NCBI RefSeq assembly: GCF_000162875.1
Contig: NZ_GG700630.1
Span: 206,657-270,656, forward strand
Source of the DNA: Slackia exigua ATCC 700122
GTDB taxonomy: Bacteria; Actinomycetota; Coriobacteriia; Coriobacteriales; Eggerthellaceae
Reading direction: 5' to 3'
Length of the DNA: 64,000 nt
Below are positions 27,222 through 35,515 of the stretch, one piece after another. The translations under genes and the position numbers were made by a program. The notes below the pieces were generated by a model, which was not told the origin of the DNA, searched no databases, and saw nothing but the letters and a program-made list of their open reading frames with translations. The stretch's first letter is position 1. Every line of letters begins with the position of its first letter.

Positions 27222-27539
27222 TCAGTGCACGTCGTTGCTTTGGGAAATATAACGGGGCATGATGTCGAAGCGGATGGCCGTACGATATTCGCCGTCGATG
27301 ACTATATCGGCGAACGAAGGAACGCATGAAAGCTCGATGCCGACCGGCGAAAGGAATCCGCGTGAAATCGCGATGGCCTTCACGGCCTGATTGACGGCGC
27401 CTGCGCCGACGGACTGGATTTCGACGGGAACGCCGTCTTTGACCATGCCGGCAATGGCACCGGCGACAGACGCCGGAGAAGACTTCGAAGACACTTTCAA
27501 GCAACCGGAGGCCGGTTTGGGCAAGGGATCCACGGGCAT
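27222..27539 (-). CDS. spoVS: Stage V sporulation protein S family (SpoVS) protein
   Basis: 105 residues with a SpoVS/Alba-like core from about residue 12 (LKVSSKSSPASVAGAIAG, VGAGAVNQAVKAIAISRG, VPSFADIVIDG). In Bacillus SpoVS affects septation and spore development; homologues are frequent in non-sporulators and may bind nucleic acid. Here it sits between miaB and an ATPase gene, on the rny-recA side. The start MPVDPLPKPASG is preferred over a longer frame because the extra N-terminus is not conserved-looking. Confidence 0.92.
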   Translation of the reverse strand: MPVDPLPKPASGCLKVSSKSSPASVAGAIAGMVKDGVPVEIQSVGAGAVNQAVKAIAISRGFLSPVGIELSCVPSFADIVIDGEYRTAIRFDIMPRYISQSNDVH

Positions 27540-27648
27540 GCGATTCTCTCTAGTTCGTTTATGATTCGTTTGGCCGGTCAAAGGACCGCTTCGATGCATT
27601 CGGTGATTCTACCCGATGAGAAGCTTGAAACGCAATGCGCTGAAAGCG

Positions 27649-28731
27649 CTATCGTTCGGCGAAAGGAATGAACACATGGATGCCGTCCCGCGCCACGCGC
27701 GTTTCGAGCCCCGCATCGGGGTCAAGATAATAGCGCTCGGCCAGATCGGCATACGCCCCTTTGACGGAAGCGCTGAACGAATCCAGATCGGCGGAATCGA
27801 TGCGGATCGCGACGCGCCGCCTTTTCACCGGCGCCGCATGCGTCGAATCCCCCTCGCGAACGCGTTCGAGCATGCCGAGAAGCGGATCGAGAGGCGAAAC
27901 CCCATCGCTCATGATGCGGTAGGCGCTTCGCAAGGAAAGATCGAACCCGAGAGACGCGGCCCTGTCGCGCAATTCATCGGCATTGCGCGCCGCGGACAGG
28001 AGACGAACCGGAGCATCCATGGACGCAAAAGGCCGTTCGCATTCGTCCTCCCTGCGCATGAGGGCCTTCCCATAGGCGCGCATCGTGGCGGCGATGGAAA
28101 CGATGCTGCCGAAATACACCGTCGTATCGCGCCGGCATCCCAACGCGAATTCCGCGGCGATGCGCACGATGCTGTGCGGCGAACTCGAAAGCGCCCAATG
28201 CCCGTCCGCAGCCTTCACAAGACAGGGAAGCGTGCTTTGGTCGGATCGTTCGGAAAGCGTGGATGGATCGATATCCACGCGAACGGCCGTTCCTTGGGAA
28301 GGCACCGACTGCATCACGCGCGCGGATGACACGTTTTGGGAAATCGAATAGAGGGCCATGCCTCTTCCGTGCACGCCCCAATCATCGAAACGGAGGGCAT
28401 CGAGCTTCGATGTCACGCGAGGCTCGAATACGGCATCCCACATGCGTTCGGGAATGCCGGCCCCGTCGTCGACGATGACCATCGTCCGGCGGTTCTTGGA
28501 CAGGGAGGTCGCGAAGAAGATCGTACGAGCGCCCGCATCGCGCGCATTGCGCAGCAGTTCGATCGCAACGTCTTCGGCTGAACGGATGTCCTGCTTGGCC
28601 TGACGTTTCTGCGCCTCTGTGATCCGGAGGCGCACGAAGCCGTCCCCGAGGTCGGATTCGACCCGGAGACGGCTTTCGGACGAGGCATCCAGGAAATCCC
28701 CCATGTCCTTCATGTCGAAGGAATAGCCCAT
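27649..28731 (-). CDS. Orphan GHKL ATPase of unknown function
   Basis: 360 residues. The N-terminal half is a GHKL (Hsp90/MutL/Topo VI-type) ATP-binding domain: N-box AIELLRNARDAGA (57-67), G1 VDDGAGIP (87-94) and G2 GVHGRGMALYS (119-129). The C-terminal ~200 residues match no family I recognise and have no transmembrane segment or HisKA-type dimerisation helix, so it is not a sensor kinase. It starts 9 bp after the rny stop, so the two genes are probably co-transcribed, with spoVS downstream. Expected partners are nucleic acids or proteins, by analogy only. Confidence 0.8.
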   Translation of the reverse strand: MGYSFDMKDMGDFLDASSESRLRVESDLGDGFVRLRITEAQKRQAKQDIRSAEDVAIELLRNARDAGARTIFFATSLSKNRRTMVIVDDGAGIPERMWDAVFEPRVTSKLDALRFDDWGVHGRGMALYSISQNVSSARVMQSVPSQGTAVRVDIDPSTLSERSDQSTLPCLVKAADGHWALSSSPHSIVRIAAEFALGCRRDTTVYFGSIVSIAATMRAYGKALMRREDECERPFASMDAPVRLLSAARNADELRDRAASLGFDLSLRSAYRIMSDGVSPLDPLLGMLERVREGDSTHAAPVKRRRVAIRIDSADLDSFSASVKGAYADLAERYYLDPDAGLETRVARDGIHVFIPFAER

Positions 28732-28740
28732 GATGCCTGG

Positions 28741-30279
28741 CTATTTCGCGTAATCGACCGCGCGGCTTTCGCGGATGACAACGACCTTGACCTGGCCGGG
28801 ATACTGCATCTCGTCTTCGATCTGCTTGGCGATGTCATGCGCGAGCACGACGGAAGCGGCTTCGTTGACCTCTTCGGGAACGACCATGACGCGGATTTCG
28901 CGACCCGCCTGCATGGCGTAGGTGCGTTCCACGCCCTTGTGGGAATTCGCGATCTCCTCGAACTTCTCGAGACGCTTCACGTAGCTCTCGAGGCTTTCCT
29001 TGCGCGCGCCAGGACGCGCGGCCGAAACCGCATCGGCAGCCTGAACGAGCACATCGAGCACGGTGTTCGGCTCGATGTCGGCATGATGCGCTTCGATCGC
29101 GTGAACGATTTCGGGACGCTCGCCGAATCGACGTGCGAGATCTGCACCGATGACGGCATGCGGGCCTTCGACCTCATGGTCGACGGCCTTGCCAAGATCG
29201 TGCAGAAGGCCCGCGCGCTTCGCCGGCGTGGAATCCAAGCCGAGCTCGGAAGCCATGACGCCGCAAAGGTAGGCGACCTCGAGCGAATGGTTGAGGACGT
29301 TCTGGCCGAACGAGGTGCGATACCGCAGGCGGCCGAGCGTCCGCACGAGCTCGGGATGCAAATCATGAATGCCGCAGTCGAAGGTCGCCTGCTCGCCGGC
29401 CTCTTGGACCTCTTGATTCACGAGCTTCTCGGCCTTCGCGTACATCTCTTCGATGCGCGCCGGATGTATGCGGCCGTCAGCGATGAGGTTCTCCATCGTG
29501 ACGCGTCCGATTTCCCTCCGGACCGGATCGAAGCAGGATATGGTGATGCACTCGGGCGTGTCGTCGATGATCAAATTGACGCCGGTGATCTGTTCGAACG
29601 AACGGATATTGCGACCTTCGCGGCCGATGATGCGGCCCTTCAGATCGTCGGAAGGAATATGGATCGTTTTGACCGTGGTCTCGGAAGAGTGGTCGGCGGC
29701 GACGCGCTGGATCGCAAGGCTCAGGATCTCGCGGGCCTTCTTGTCCGCTTCCATGCGCGTGCGCTGCTCGGATTCGCGGATGATGGCGGCGCTTTCGTGC
29801 GTCACCTCGTCTTTGAGCGTATCCAGAAGCTCTGCTTTCGCCTCGTCGGGCGACATGCCTGCGACCTGTTCGAGCCTTTGGCTGATTTCCTCGCGCGCCG
29901 CGACGACGTCGCGCTCGCGCCGTTCGATCTGCCCCTGGAGAGACGAGAGCTGATGTTCGCGCGCATCGAGCGATTCGACGCGGCGATCGAGCGATTCCTC
30001 GCGTTGGTTCACGCGGCCTTCCGCCGCGCGCACCTCGCGCAAACGCTCCTTGCTTTCAGCCTCGGCCTCCTGCTTCATCTTCAAAACCTCGTCCTTGGCC
30101 TCCACGACTGCTTCGCGACGAAGCGTATCGGCCTGGCGCTGCGCGTCGTCGACGACGCGGCGGGCTTCCTCGGCCGCCTTCTTCGTAGAGGAGTTTGCCA
30201 CGAAACGGGTGATGATGAAACCGGCAGCGACGCCAACGACCAGCCCGAGCACGAGCCAAAATGCCAGTGAAGCCGACAT
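28741..30279 (-). CDS. rny: Ribonuclease Y
   Basis: Membrane-anchored endoribonuclease starting bulk mRNA decay. 512 residues: one N-terminal transmembrane helix ([17 protein letters not shown], about 4-22), a long charged coiled coil to about residue 200, a KH domain ([19 protein letters not shown]), then an HD domain with [10 protein letters not shown] and AHHADIEP. The start MSASLAFW has GAAAGGGGAAA upstream. RNase Y and RNase J (at 40 kb) together indicate a Gram-positive-type decay machinery. Confidence 0.96.
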   Translation of the reverse strand: MSASLAFWLVLGLVVGVAAGFIITRFVANSSTKKAAEEARRVVDDAQRQADTLRREAVVEAKDEVLKMKQEAEAESKERLREVRAAEGRVNQREESLDRRVESLDAREHQLSSLQGQIERRERDVVAAREEISQRLEQVAGMSPDEAKAELLDTLKDEVTHESAAIIRESEQRTRMEADKKAREILSLAIQRVAADHSSETTVKTIHIPSDDLKGRIIGREGRNIRSFEQITGVNLIIDDTPECITISCFDPVRREIGRVTMENLIADGRIHPARIEEMYAKAEKLVNQEVQEAGEQATFDCGIHDLHPELVRTLGRLRYRTSFGQNVLNHSLEVAYLCGVMASELGLDSTPAKRAGLLHDLGKAVDHEVEGPHAVIGADLARRFGERPEIVHAIEAHHADIEPNTVLDVLVQAADAVSAARPGARKESLESYVKRLEKFEEIANSHKGVERTYAMQAGREIRVMVVPEEVNEAASVVLAHDIAKQIEDEMQYPGQVKVVVIRESRAVDYAK

Positions 30280-30457
30280 CGGTTTCCCCTTTCTCAAGCG
30301 GATGAACACAACCTGTCTCCCATGCATGCGCGATGCACGGGAAGCATGAGCGTCAGACCGCCTGTCGAAAGAGGATATTCGAAATGTAATATCGTTACAG
30401 CATCGAACGAGCGATGCGAGCACTCATAGCTTTTCCATGATACACCGTCGGCGTGCG

Positions 30458-31000
30458 CTATGCTTCGTCCATCCTGGAAAAATATGCATCGTTTTCAGCA
30501 TAGCGGCATGCAGCCGACCGCGCGGCGGAGGGAGCGAACCCCTTCCGGACAAGACGGCGGTACGCCGTCGCGCGCACGTCCCTGGAACGACGCGGAGGAC
30601 GCGCGACAAGCGATGCATAGGCCCGATCGGCTTCCGATTCGCCTCCGAAGAAATCATCCGGCCAACCGGGAACATCCGAAAGGGCGATACCGGATTCCTC
30701 GAGTTCGCGCTCGATACGCATGCGGCCCTTCGACTGCGCGACGCGCATCCGGATGAACGACCCCGCATACCGCGCGTCATCCAAAAGACCGCATGCCTGC
30801 GCCCGTTCGATGGCGGACGCGCGCGTATCGGCATCGAATCCTTTATCGGCAAGCTTGCGATCCATATCCGCCGCGCAGCGATCGCGTGCGGCAAGGAAAC
30901 GCAGAACGGCGGAAAACGCTTTCGACTCTTCCTCGGAAGGATCTCGCGTCACCGGCTCGCGCGCGACGCCGAGGAATTCATCGCCTCCGACATACGGCAC
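30458..31000 (-). CDS. recX: Regulatory protein RecX
   Basis: 180-residue modulator of RecA filaments. Helical repeats typical of the family are seen: AVLRFLAARDRCAADMDRKLADKG, ACGLLDDARYAGSFIRMRV and IERELEESGI. GTG start at 31000 with AAGGGGGA upstream; no in-frame ATG is near. It begins 17 bp after recA on the same strand and so is co-induced by SOS through the recA promoter. Confidence 0.92.
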   Translation of the reverse strand: MPYVGGDEFLGVAREPVTRDPSEEESKAFSAVLRFLAARDRCAADMDRKLADKGFDADTRASAIERAQACGLLDDARYAGSFIRMRVAQSKGRMRIERELEESGIALSDVPGWPDDFFGGESEADRAYASLVARPPRRSRDVRATAYRRLVRKGFAPSAARSAACRYAENDAYFSRMDEA

Positions 31001-31017
31001 AATGCTTCGTCCCCCTT

Positions 31018-32067
31018 CTATTCCGCAGACGCGTCCGCGGTTGCGCCGACGAGCGGGATATCGAAGAAGTCACGAACCTTCGCTTCGATTTCATCGCGAA
31101 GATCGGGATTGGTGCGCAGGAGCTCCTTCGCCGCTTCCCTGCCCTGGCCGAGACGTTCTTCGCCATAGGTGTACCACGCGCCGCTCTTGCGCACGACGCC
31201 CGCATCGACACCCATGTCGACGATGCAGCCTTCGCGCGAGATGCCGGTTCCGTACATAAGATCGAACTCGGCTTGGTGGAAAGGTGGAGCGACCTTGTTT
31301 TTCACGACCTTGGCGCGCACGCGGTTTCCGACGGGTTCGTTGTTCCTGTTCTTAAGCGTCTCGATGCGACGTATGTCGATGCGCACGCTGGCGAAGAACT
31401 TCAGCGCGCGACCGCCCGTCGTCGTCTCGGGATTGCCGAACGACACGCCGATCTTCTCGCGCAGCTGATTGATGAAGATGCACGTCGTATTGGATTTCGA
31501 GAGCGAGCCTGCGAGCTTGCGAAGCGCCTGCGACATAAGGCGGGCCTGGGCTCCGACGGTCACGTCGCCGATTTCGCCTTCGATTTCCGCGCGGGGAACC
31601 AACGCCGCGACGCTGTCGATGACGATGGCCGAGATGGCGTTGCTGCGCACGAGCATGTCGCAGATCTCAAGGGCCTGTTCGCCGTAATCGGGTTGGGAGA
31701 TAAGGACTTCGTCGATATCCACCCCGAGACGCGCGGCATAGGTCGGATCCAAGGCGTGCTCGGCGTCTATGAATGCAACGATACCGCCTGCTGCCTGGGC
31801 TTCTGCAATTATCTGAAGAGCCAGCGTGGTCTTGCCGCTTGATTCGGGGCCGTAGATTTCGATGATGCGGCCGCGGGGGACGCCGCCGATGCCGAGCGCG
31901 GCATCGAGCGCGAGCGCGCCGGTCGGGATGACGCCGACCTCGAGATCGCTGCTCCCCTCGCCCAGCTTCATGATCGATCCCTTGCCGAACTTCTTTTCGA
32001 TCTGATCGGTCGTGAGCTTGAGGGAATCGGGTTTGTCGTACGTCTTCGGCTCTTGCGTTCGCGCCAT
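31018..32067 (-). CDS. recA: Recombinase RecA
   Basis: ATP-dependent strand-exchange protein and LexA co-protease. 349 residues. Walker A GPESSGKT (73-80), [10 protein letters not shown], Walker B region [12 protein letters not shown]2-loop region [16 protein letters not shown]. The acidic/Ala-rich C-terminus is usual. SOS promoter with an embedded LexA operator about 42-70 bp upstream; recX follows. Confidence 0.98.
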   Translation of the reverse strand: MARTQEPKTYDKPDSLKLTTDQIEKKFGKGSIMKLGEGSSDLEVGVIPTGALALDAALGIGGVPRGRIIEIYGPESSGKTTLALQIIAEAQAAGGIVAFIDAEHALDPTYAARLGVDIDEVLISQPDYGEQALEICDMLVRSNAISAIVIDSVAALVPRAEIEGEIGDVTVGAQARLMSQALRKLAGSLSKSNTTCIFINQLREKIGVSFGNPETTTGGRALKFFASVRIDIRRIETLKNRNNEPVGNRVRAKVVKNKVAPPFHQAEFDLMYGTGISREGCIVDMGVDAGVVRKSGAWYTYGEERLGQGREAAKELLRTNPDLRDEIEAKVRDFFDIPLVGATADASAE

Positions 32068-32108
32068 GGATTCTCCTACCTTGCCTTGTCATTGGAAGAA
32101 CGAGTGCA

Positions 32109-32136
32109 TTATTACGAACATATGTTCTTATGTCAA
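32109..32136 (-). promoter_or_regulatory. recA SOS promoter with LexA operator in the spacer
   Basis: On the minus strand: perfect TTGACA (32131-32136), 16-bp spacer, TAATAA (32109-32114). The spacer contains CGAACATATGTTCT (32115-32128), a LexA operator with both half-sites intact. The geometry matches the small gene divergent from lexA. Confidence 0.88.
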
Positions 32137-32384
32137 GGGCTGCGGCACGCGCTTCCGCATGCATGAGGCCGCCAACCCGAGACACGCCTATTGAAGCAGA
32201 TGGAACCTGCCGACGCATTGCTGCGAACTCCATCGCCTCTGCGCCCGATCCTGCCCGAGACGCGATCCTTTCCTTCTCGATTTCCCCGAAGGATCCATCG
32301 AAAACCTTGCCCGCTTCCGATCGAGCGGTCGATCGCCGGCTGCGTTGCGGCATACGAACGAAGCGCGTCCTGGCCTTCGAGCGT
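32137..32384. other. Gap between pgsA-cinA and the recA promoter, no gene recognised
   Basis: Open frames exist here on both strands but have no ribosome site and unconvincing composition. No terminator with a clear T-tract or other structure was identified. Confidence 0.4.
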
Positions 32385-33533
32385 TCAGCGCTGCGTCAGG
32401 GAGGCCAGGAGCATGCCCAACGCGGCATCCACGGCAGCGCGACGCACGTCTTCGCGGTCGCCGTCGAAGCGATGCAGCGCGGCATGCGTTCCCGCAACGC
32501 TTGCCACGCCGATCCAAACGGTGCCGACCGGCTTGCCGGGAACCGCCCCGCCCGGCCCCGCGATGCCGGTGACCGAGACTGCGACGTCGACGCCCAGGGC
32601 CGCACGCACGCCGTCTGCCATCTGGCAGGCCGTCTCTTCGCTGACCGCGCCCTTCGTCTCAAGCGTTTCGGGCGAAACGCCCAGGCGGGCCGTCTTCACA
32701 TCGTTGGAGTAGCTGACGACCGAACCCCATACGACCTCGGACGATCCGGCCACGGACGTCAACGCCGCCGAGATCAGCCCTCCCGTGCAGCTTTCCGCCG
32801 TGCCGATGCGCATGCCGGCCGCCTTCGCGGCTTCGATGACCCGCTCAGGCAGCGTTTCGCCGTCTCCTCGCATGTCGGTCGCAACGTTTTCGTCCGCGCC
32901 CCGATCCTTCGGACGAAACCCGATCAGATGGCGCGCCTTGGAAAGATAATCGACCATCGAGACGACCGTCAGCATGAGCGCGACGGCCATGACGGCCCAG
33001 GCGAGCACATTGACGGCAAGCGCGAACGAAGAACCCATGCCCGCGATGGGCGCGCTGCCCTTCACGACGAATAAAACGATGGCGACCATCTGGAAGACGG
33101 TCTTGAACTTGCCGAGATACGATGCGGCGATGACCTCGCCCTTGCTCGCAGCGACCATGCGCACGCCGGATACGATGAACTCGCGCGCCACGATGACGAG
33201 CACGATCCAGCTCGGAAGAGAACCGAGCTCTATCAAGACCAGCAGCGCCGCCATGACGAGGATCTTATCGGCCAGAGGATCGAGGAACTTGCCGAAATCG
33301 GTGACTTCGTTACGCTTGCGCGCCAGGTATCCGTCGAGCCAGTCCGTAGAGGATATGAGGATGAAGATCGCGGCGGCGACCCAGCTCTGCCAATCCGCGG
33401 AACCGAAACCGACCCATTCGGTCCAAGGACTGAGGATGGCGACCACGAAGACGGGGACGAGCAGGATGCGGACGATGGTGATGACGTTCGAGGGCGTCTT
33501 GATGTTCTCGTTGGCATGCGTCGCGTCAACCAT
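32385..33533 (-). CDS. pgsA: Fusion of phosphatidylglycerophosphate synthase (PgsA) and CinA/PncC amidohydrolase domain
   Basis: One 382-residue frame encodes two complete domains. Residues 1-~205 are a CDP-alcohol phosphatidyltransferase: D(64)WLDGYLAR...G...D...D signature between 64 and 90, with five or six membrane helices. It makes phosphatidylglycerophosphate from CDP-diacylglycerol and glycerol-3-phosphate. After a ~20-residue charged linker, residues ~228-382 form a CinA C-terminal domain (GTAESCTGGLISAAL with Ser248, VSYSNDVKTA, VTGIAGPGG), which deamidates nicotinamide mononucleotide. In many Gram-positives pgsA and cinA are separate neighbours; here no stop or restart lies between them. 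The start overlaps rimO by 8 bp. Confidence 0.9.
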   Translation of the reverse strand: MVDATHANENIKTPSNVITIVRILLVPVFVVAILSPWTEWVGFGSADWQSWVAAAIFILISSTDWLDGYLARKRNEVTDFGKFLDPLADKILVMAALLVLIELGSLPSWIVLVIVAREFIVSGVRMVAASKGEVIAASYLGKFKTVFQMVAIVLFVVKGSAPIAGMGSSFALAVNVLAWAVMAVALMLTVVSMVDYLSKARHLIGFRPKDRGADENVATDMRGDGETLPERVIEAAKAAGMRIGTAESCTGGLISAALTSVAGSSEVVWGSVVSYSNDVKTARLGVSPETLETKGAVSEETACQMADGVRAALGVDVAVSVTGIAGPGGAVPGKPVGTVWIGVASVAGTHAALHRFDGDREDVRRAAVDAALGMLLASLTQR

Positions 33534-34866
33534 GGACGATCTCACCTTCCATCTCGTATGCGAGCGTATCGACGATACGCGCCTTGACGACATCTCCCGC
33601 CGTACCGCCGTCGAGATAGACGACGCCGTCGACTTCGGGGGCTTGGCACATCGCGCGGCCATAGACCCGGCCGTCTTCCTCTCTTCCGAGCACGACGACG
33701 TCCATCACGTCGCCGATGCGCGAAGATACACGGGAGAAGGCGAGCGCATCGCACAGATCGCGGACCTCTTGGGCGCGCGCGAGCTTCGTTTCCTCATCGA
33801 TCTGGCCCTCCATGCGCGCCGCACGGGTTCCGTCCTCGCGTGAATAGGGAAAGACTCCGACGTAGTCGAGATCAGCCTGTTCGAGAAAATCGAGAAGCTT
33901 GGAGAAATCCTCGTCGGTCTCGCCGGGAAACCCTGCGATGACCGTCGTGCGCATCGCGATGCCCTCGATGCGCTCTCGCGCATGGGCGAACAGATCGAGG
34001 AAGCGGCGCGCGTCGCCCGAACGTCGCATGGACACGAGCACGCGTTCGGAGGCATGCTGCACGGGAATATCCAGGTACCGGCAGACGTTAGGCCGCGAGG
34101 CCATCACGTCGAGCAGCTCGTCGGTGACCCCTTCGGGTTCGAGATACATGACGCGGAACCAAGTGTCGGCGAATTCGGATGCCAGAGCATCGATCAGCCA
34201 CGCCAACGTGCGATCGCCCTCAAGGTCGCATCCCCATCTCCCGGTATCCTGCGCGATGAGCGTGATCTCGCGCACGCCGTACGAGATCTGCCGCGCCACG
34301 GCTTCGCGAATGCGTTCGTACGTGAAGCTGCGATAGCGCCCGCGAATGTAGGGAATGGAGCAGAACGAGCAGAAATGATCGCATCCATCGCCGATCTTGA
34401 CGTATGCGGCCGCATTGCCGTCGAACAGGTGCGCCCCGAGCGCCGCGTCCGGTTCGGGCTGAGGCCCGAACAGGGATTCGAGCACGTCGGCGATGTCGCT
34501 TTCGCCCGCGCACGGAACGAATGCGCTCGCCTCCTCGAGCTCGGTCTCGAGGTCGGCGCCGAAACGGGAGGGCAGGCACCCCGACACGATGAGTTTGGCA
34601 TCGCCGCGCGCGACGTTGTCGAGCGCGGCGGCCTCGAGAATGGCATCGATGCTTTCCTCGATGGCCGTCTGGATGAACGAGCAGGTGTTCACGACGACGG
34701 CGGAGGCCTGCCCGGGATCGTCGACGACGCCGAATCCGGCCGAGACCACCGCGCGCTTCATGTCGGCGGTGTCGACCTCGTTCTTCGCGCAGCCAAGCGT
34801 CAGAAACGACACGCCGAGGCGTTCGGACGCATCCGATACCTTGGTTGCGACATCGATGTTCGACAC
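33526..34866 (-). CDS. rimO: Ribosomal protein S12 methylthiotransferase RimO
   Basis: Radical SAM enzyme that methylthiolates an Asp of S12. 446 residues. N-terminal cluster domain with FLTLGCAKNEVDTADM and VNTCSFI; radical SAM CDHFCSFCSIPYIRGRYRS; C-terminal TRAM. The LGCAKNxVD opening separates RimO from MiaB. GTG start at 34866. Overlaps pgsA by 8 bp and follows yajQ by 10 bp, indicating one transcript. Confidence 0.95.
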   Translation of the reverse strand: MSNIDVATKVSDASERLGVSFLTLGCAKNEVDTADMKRAVVSAGFGVVDDPGQASAVVVNTCSFIQTAIEESIDAILEAAALDNVARGDAKLIVSGCLPSRFGADLETELEEASAFVPCAGESDIADVLESLFGPQPEPDAALGAHLFDGNAAAYVKIGDGCDHFCSFCSIPYIRGRYRSFTYERIREAVARQISYGVREITLIAQDTGRWGCDLEGDRTLAWLIDALASEFADTWFRVMYLEPEGVTDELLDVMASRPNVCRYLDIPVQHASERVLVSMRRSGDARRFLDLFAHARERIEGIAMRTTVIAGFPGETDEDFSKLLDFLEQADLDYVGVFPYSREDGTRAARMEGQIDEETKLARAQEVRDLCDALAFSRVSSRIGDVMDVVVLGREEDGRVYGRAMCQAPEVDGVVYLDGGTAGDVVKARIVDTLAYEMEGEIVHG

Positions 34867-34876
34867 GTGCGACCCC

Positions 34877-35374
34877 TTATCGGTAGTTCGTGAACTGAAT
34901 GGGCTGGTCGTACGACTTGCCTTTCAGATATGCGATGACATCCTGCAGCGCATCCTTCGATGAAGAGGTCACGCGAAGCTTGTCACCCTCGATGGCGACC
35001 TTGGCCTTGATCTTGGAGTCGCGGATGTCCTTGCTGATCGTGCGCGCGAATTCCTTGTCTATGCCGTCGACGATATCGCCGAAGACGCGAACGCTCTGGC
35101 CGGCGGCCGGCTGGGGCGTACCCCACGCGACGGCCCCCAGATCGACGCCGCGCTTGACCAGCTTGCTGGATATGACATCGATGACCTGCTTGGAAACGAA
35201 ATCGCTCGGAGCACTGACCGTGAGGCGCTTGGCCTGCTTGTCGAGCTCGACCTCGGCGCCGGACCCTTTGAGGTCGTAGCGTTGGGACAGCTCGCGTCGG
35301 GCCTGCTGGAAGGCATTGTCCACTTCCTGCATGTCAACGCTCGAGACGACGTCGAAATTGAATTCCTTGGCCAT
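34877..35374 (-). CDS. yajQ: YajQ family nucleotide-binding protein
   Basis: 165 residues starting MAKEFNFDVVSSVDMQEVDNA and ending QPIQFTNYR, both family hallmarks. Two ferredoxin-like RNA-binding folds. Members bind RNA or nucleotides, and in Xanthomonas a homologue is a c-di-GMP effector; that role is not assumed here. It starts 20 bp beyond the rodZ terminator. Confidence 0.94.
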   Translation of the reverse strand: MAKEFNFDVVSSVDMQEVDNAFQQARRELSQRYDLKGSGAEVELDKQAKRLTVSAPSDFVSKQVIDVISSKLVKRGVDLGAVAWGTPQPAAGQSVRVFGDIVDGIDKEFARTISKDIRDSKIKAKVAIEGDKLRVTSSSKDALQDVIAYLKGKSYDQPIQFTNYR

Positions 35375-35394
35375 GGGATCGCTTCCTTTCCGTG

Positions 35395-35420
35395 CAAAAG
35401 GCGGCTCCCGAAGAGCCGCC
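35395..35420 (-). terminator. Rho-independent terminator of rodZ
   Basis: 8-bp perfect stem GGCGGCTC/GAGCCGCC with a 5-nt loop, followed on the minus strand by TTTTGC. It lies in the 141-bp gap after rodZ and only 20 bp before yajQ, so yajQ needs read-through. Confidence 0.85.
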
Positions 35421-35515
35421 CGTCGTGCGTGCGAATCTGACCGTACAGTATGCGCCGAGACCGCCTTCGCCGCGCGCATCGCGCGGGCATTTCTGCCGAA
35501 TCGGCAAAACCCTTC

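Noticed and set aside
32137-32384. Small minus-strand gene upstream of recA
   Set aside because: The open frame continues antisense-like through recA in another frame and has no convincing initiation site.
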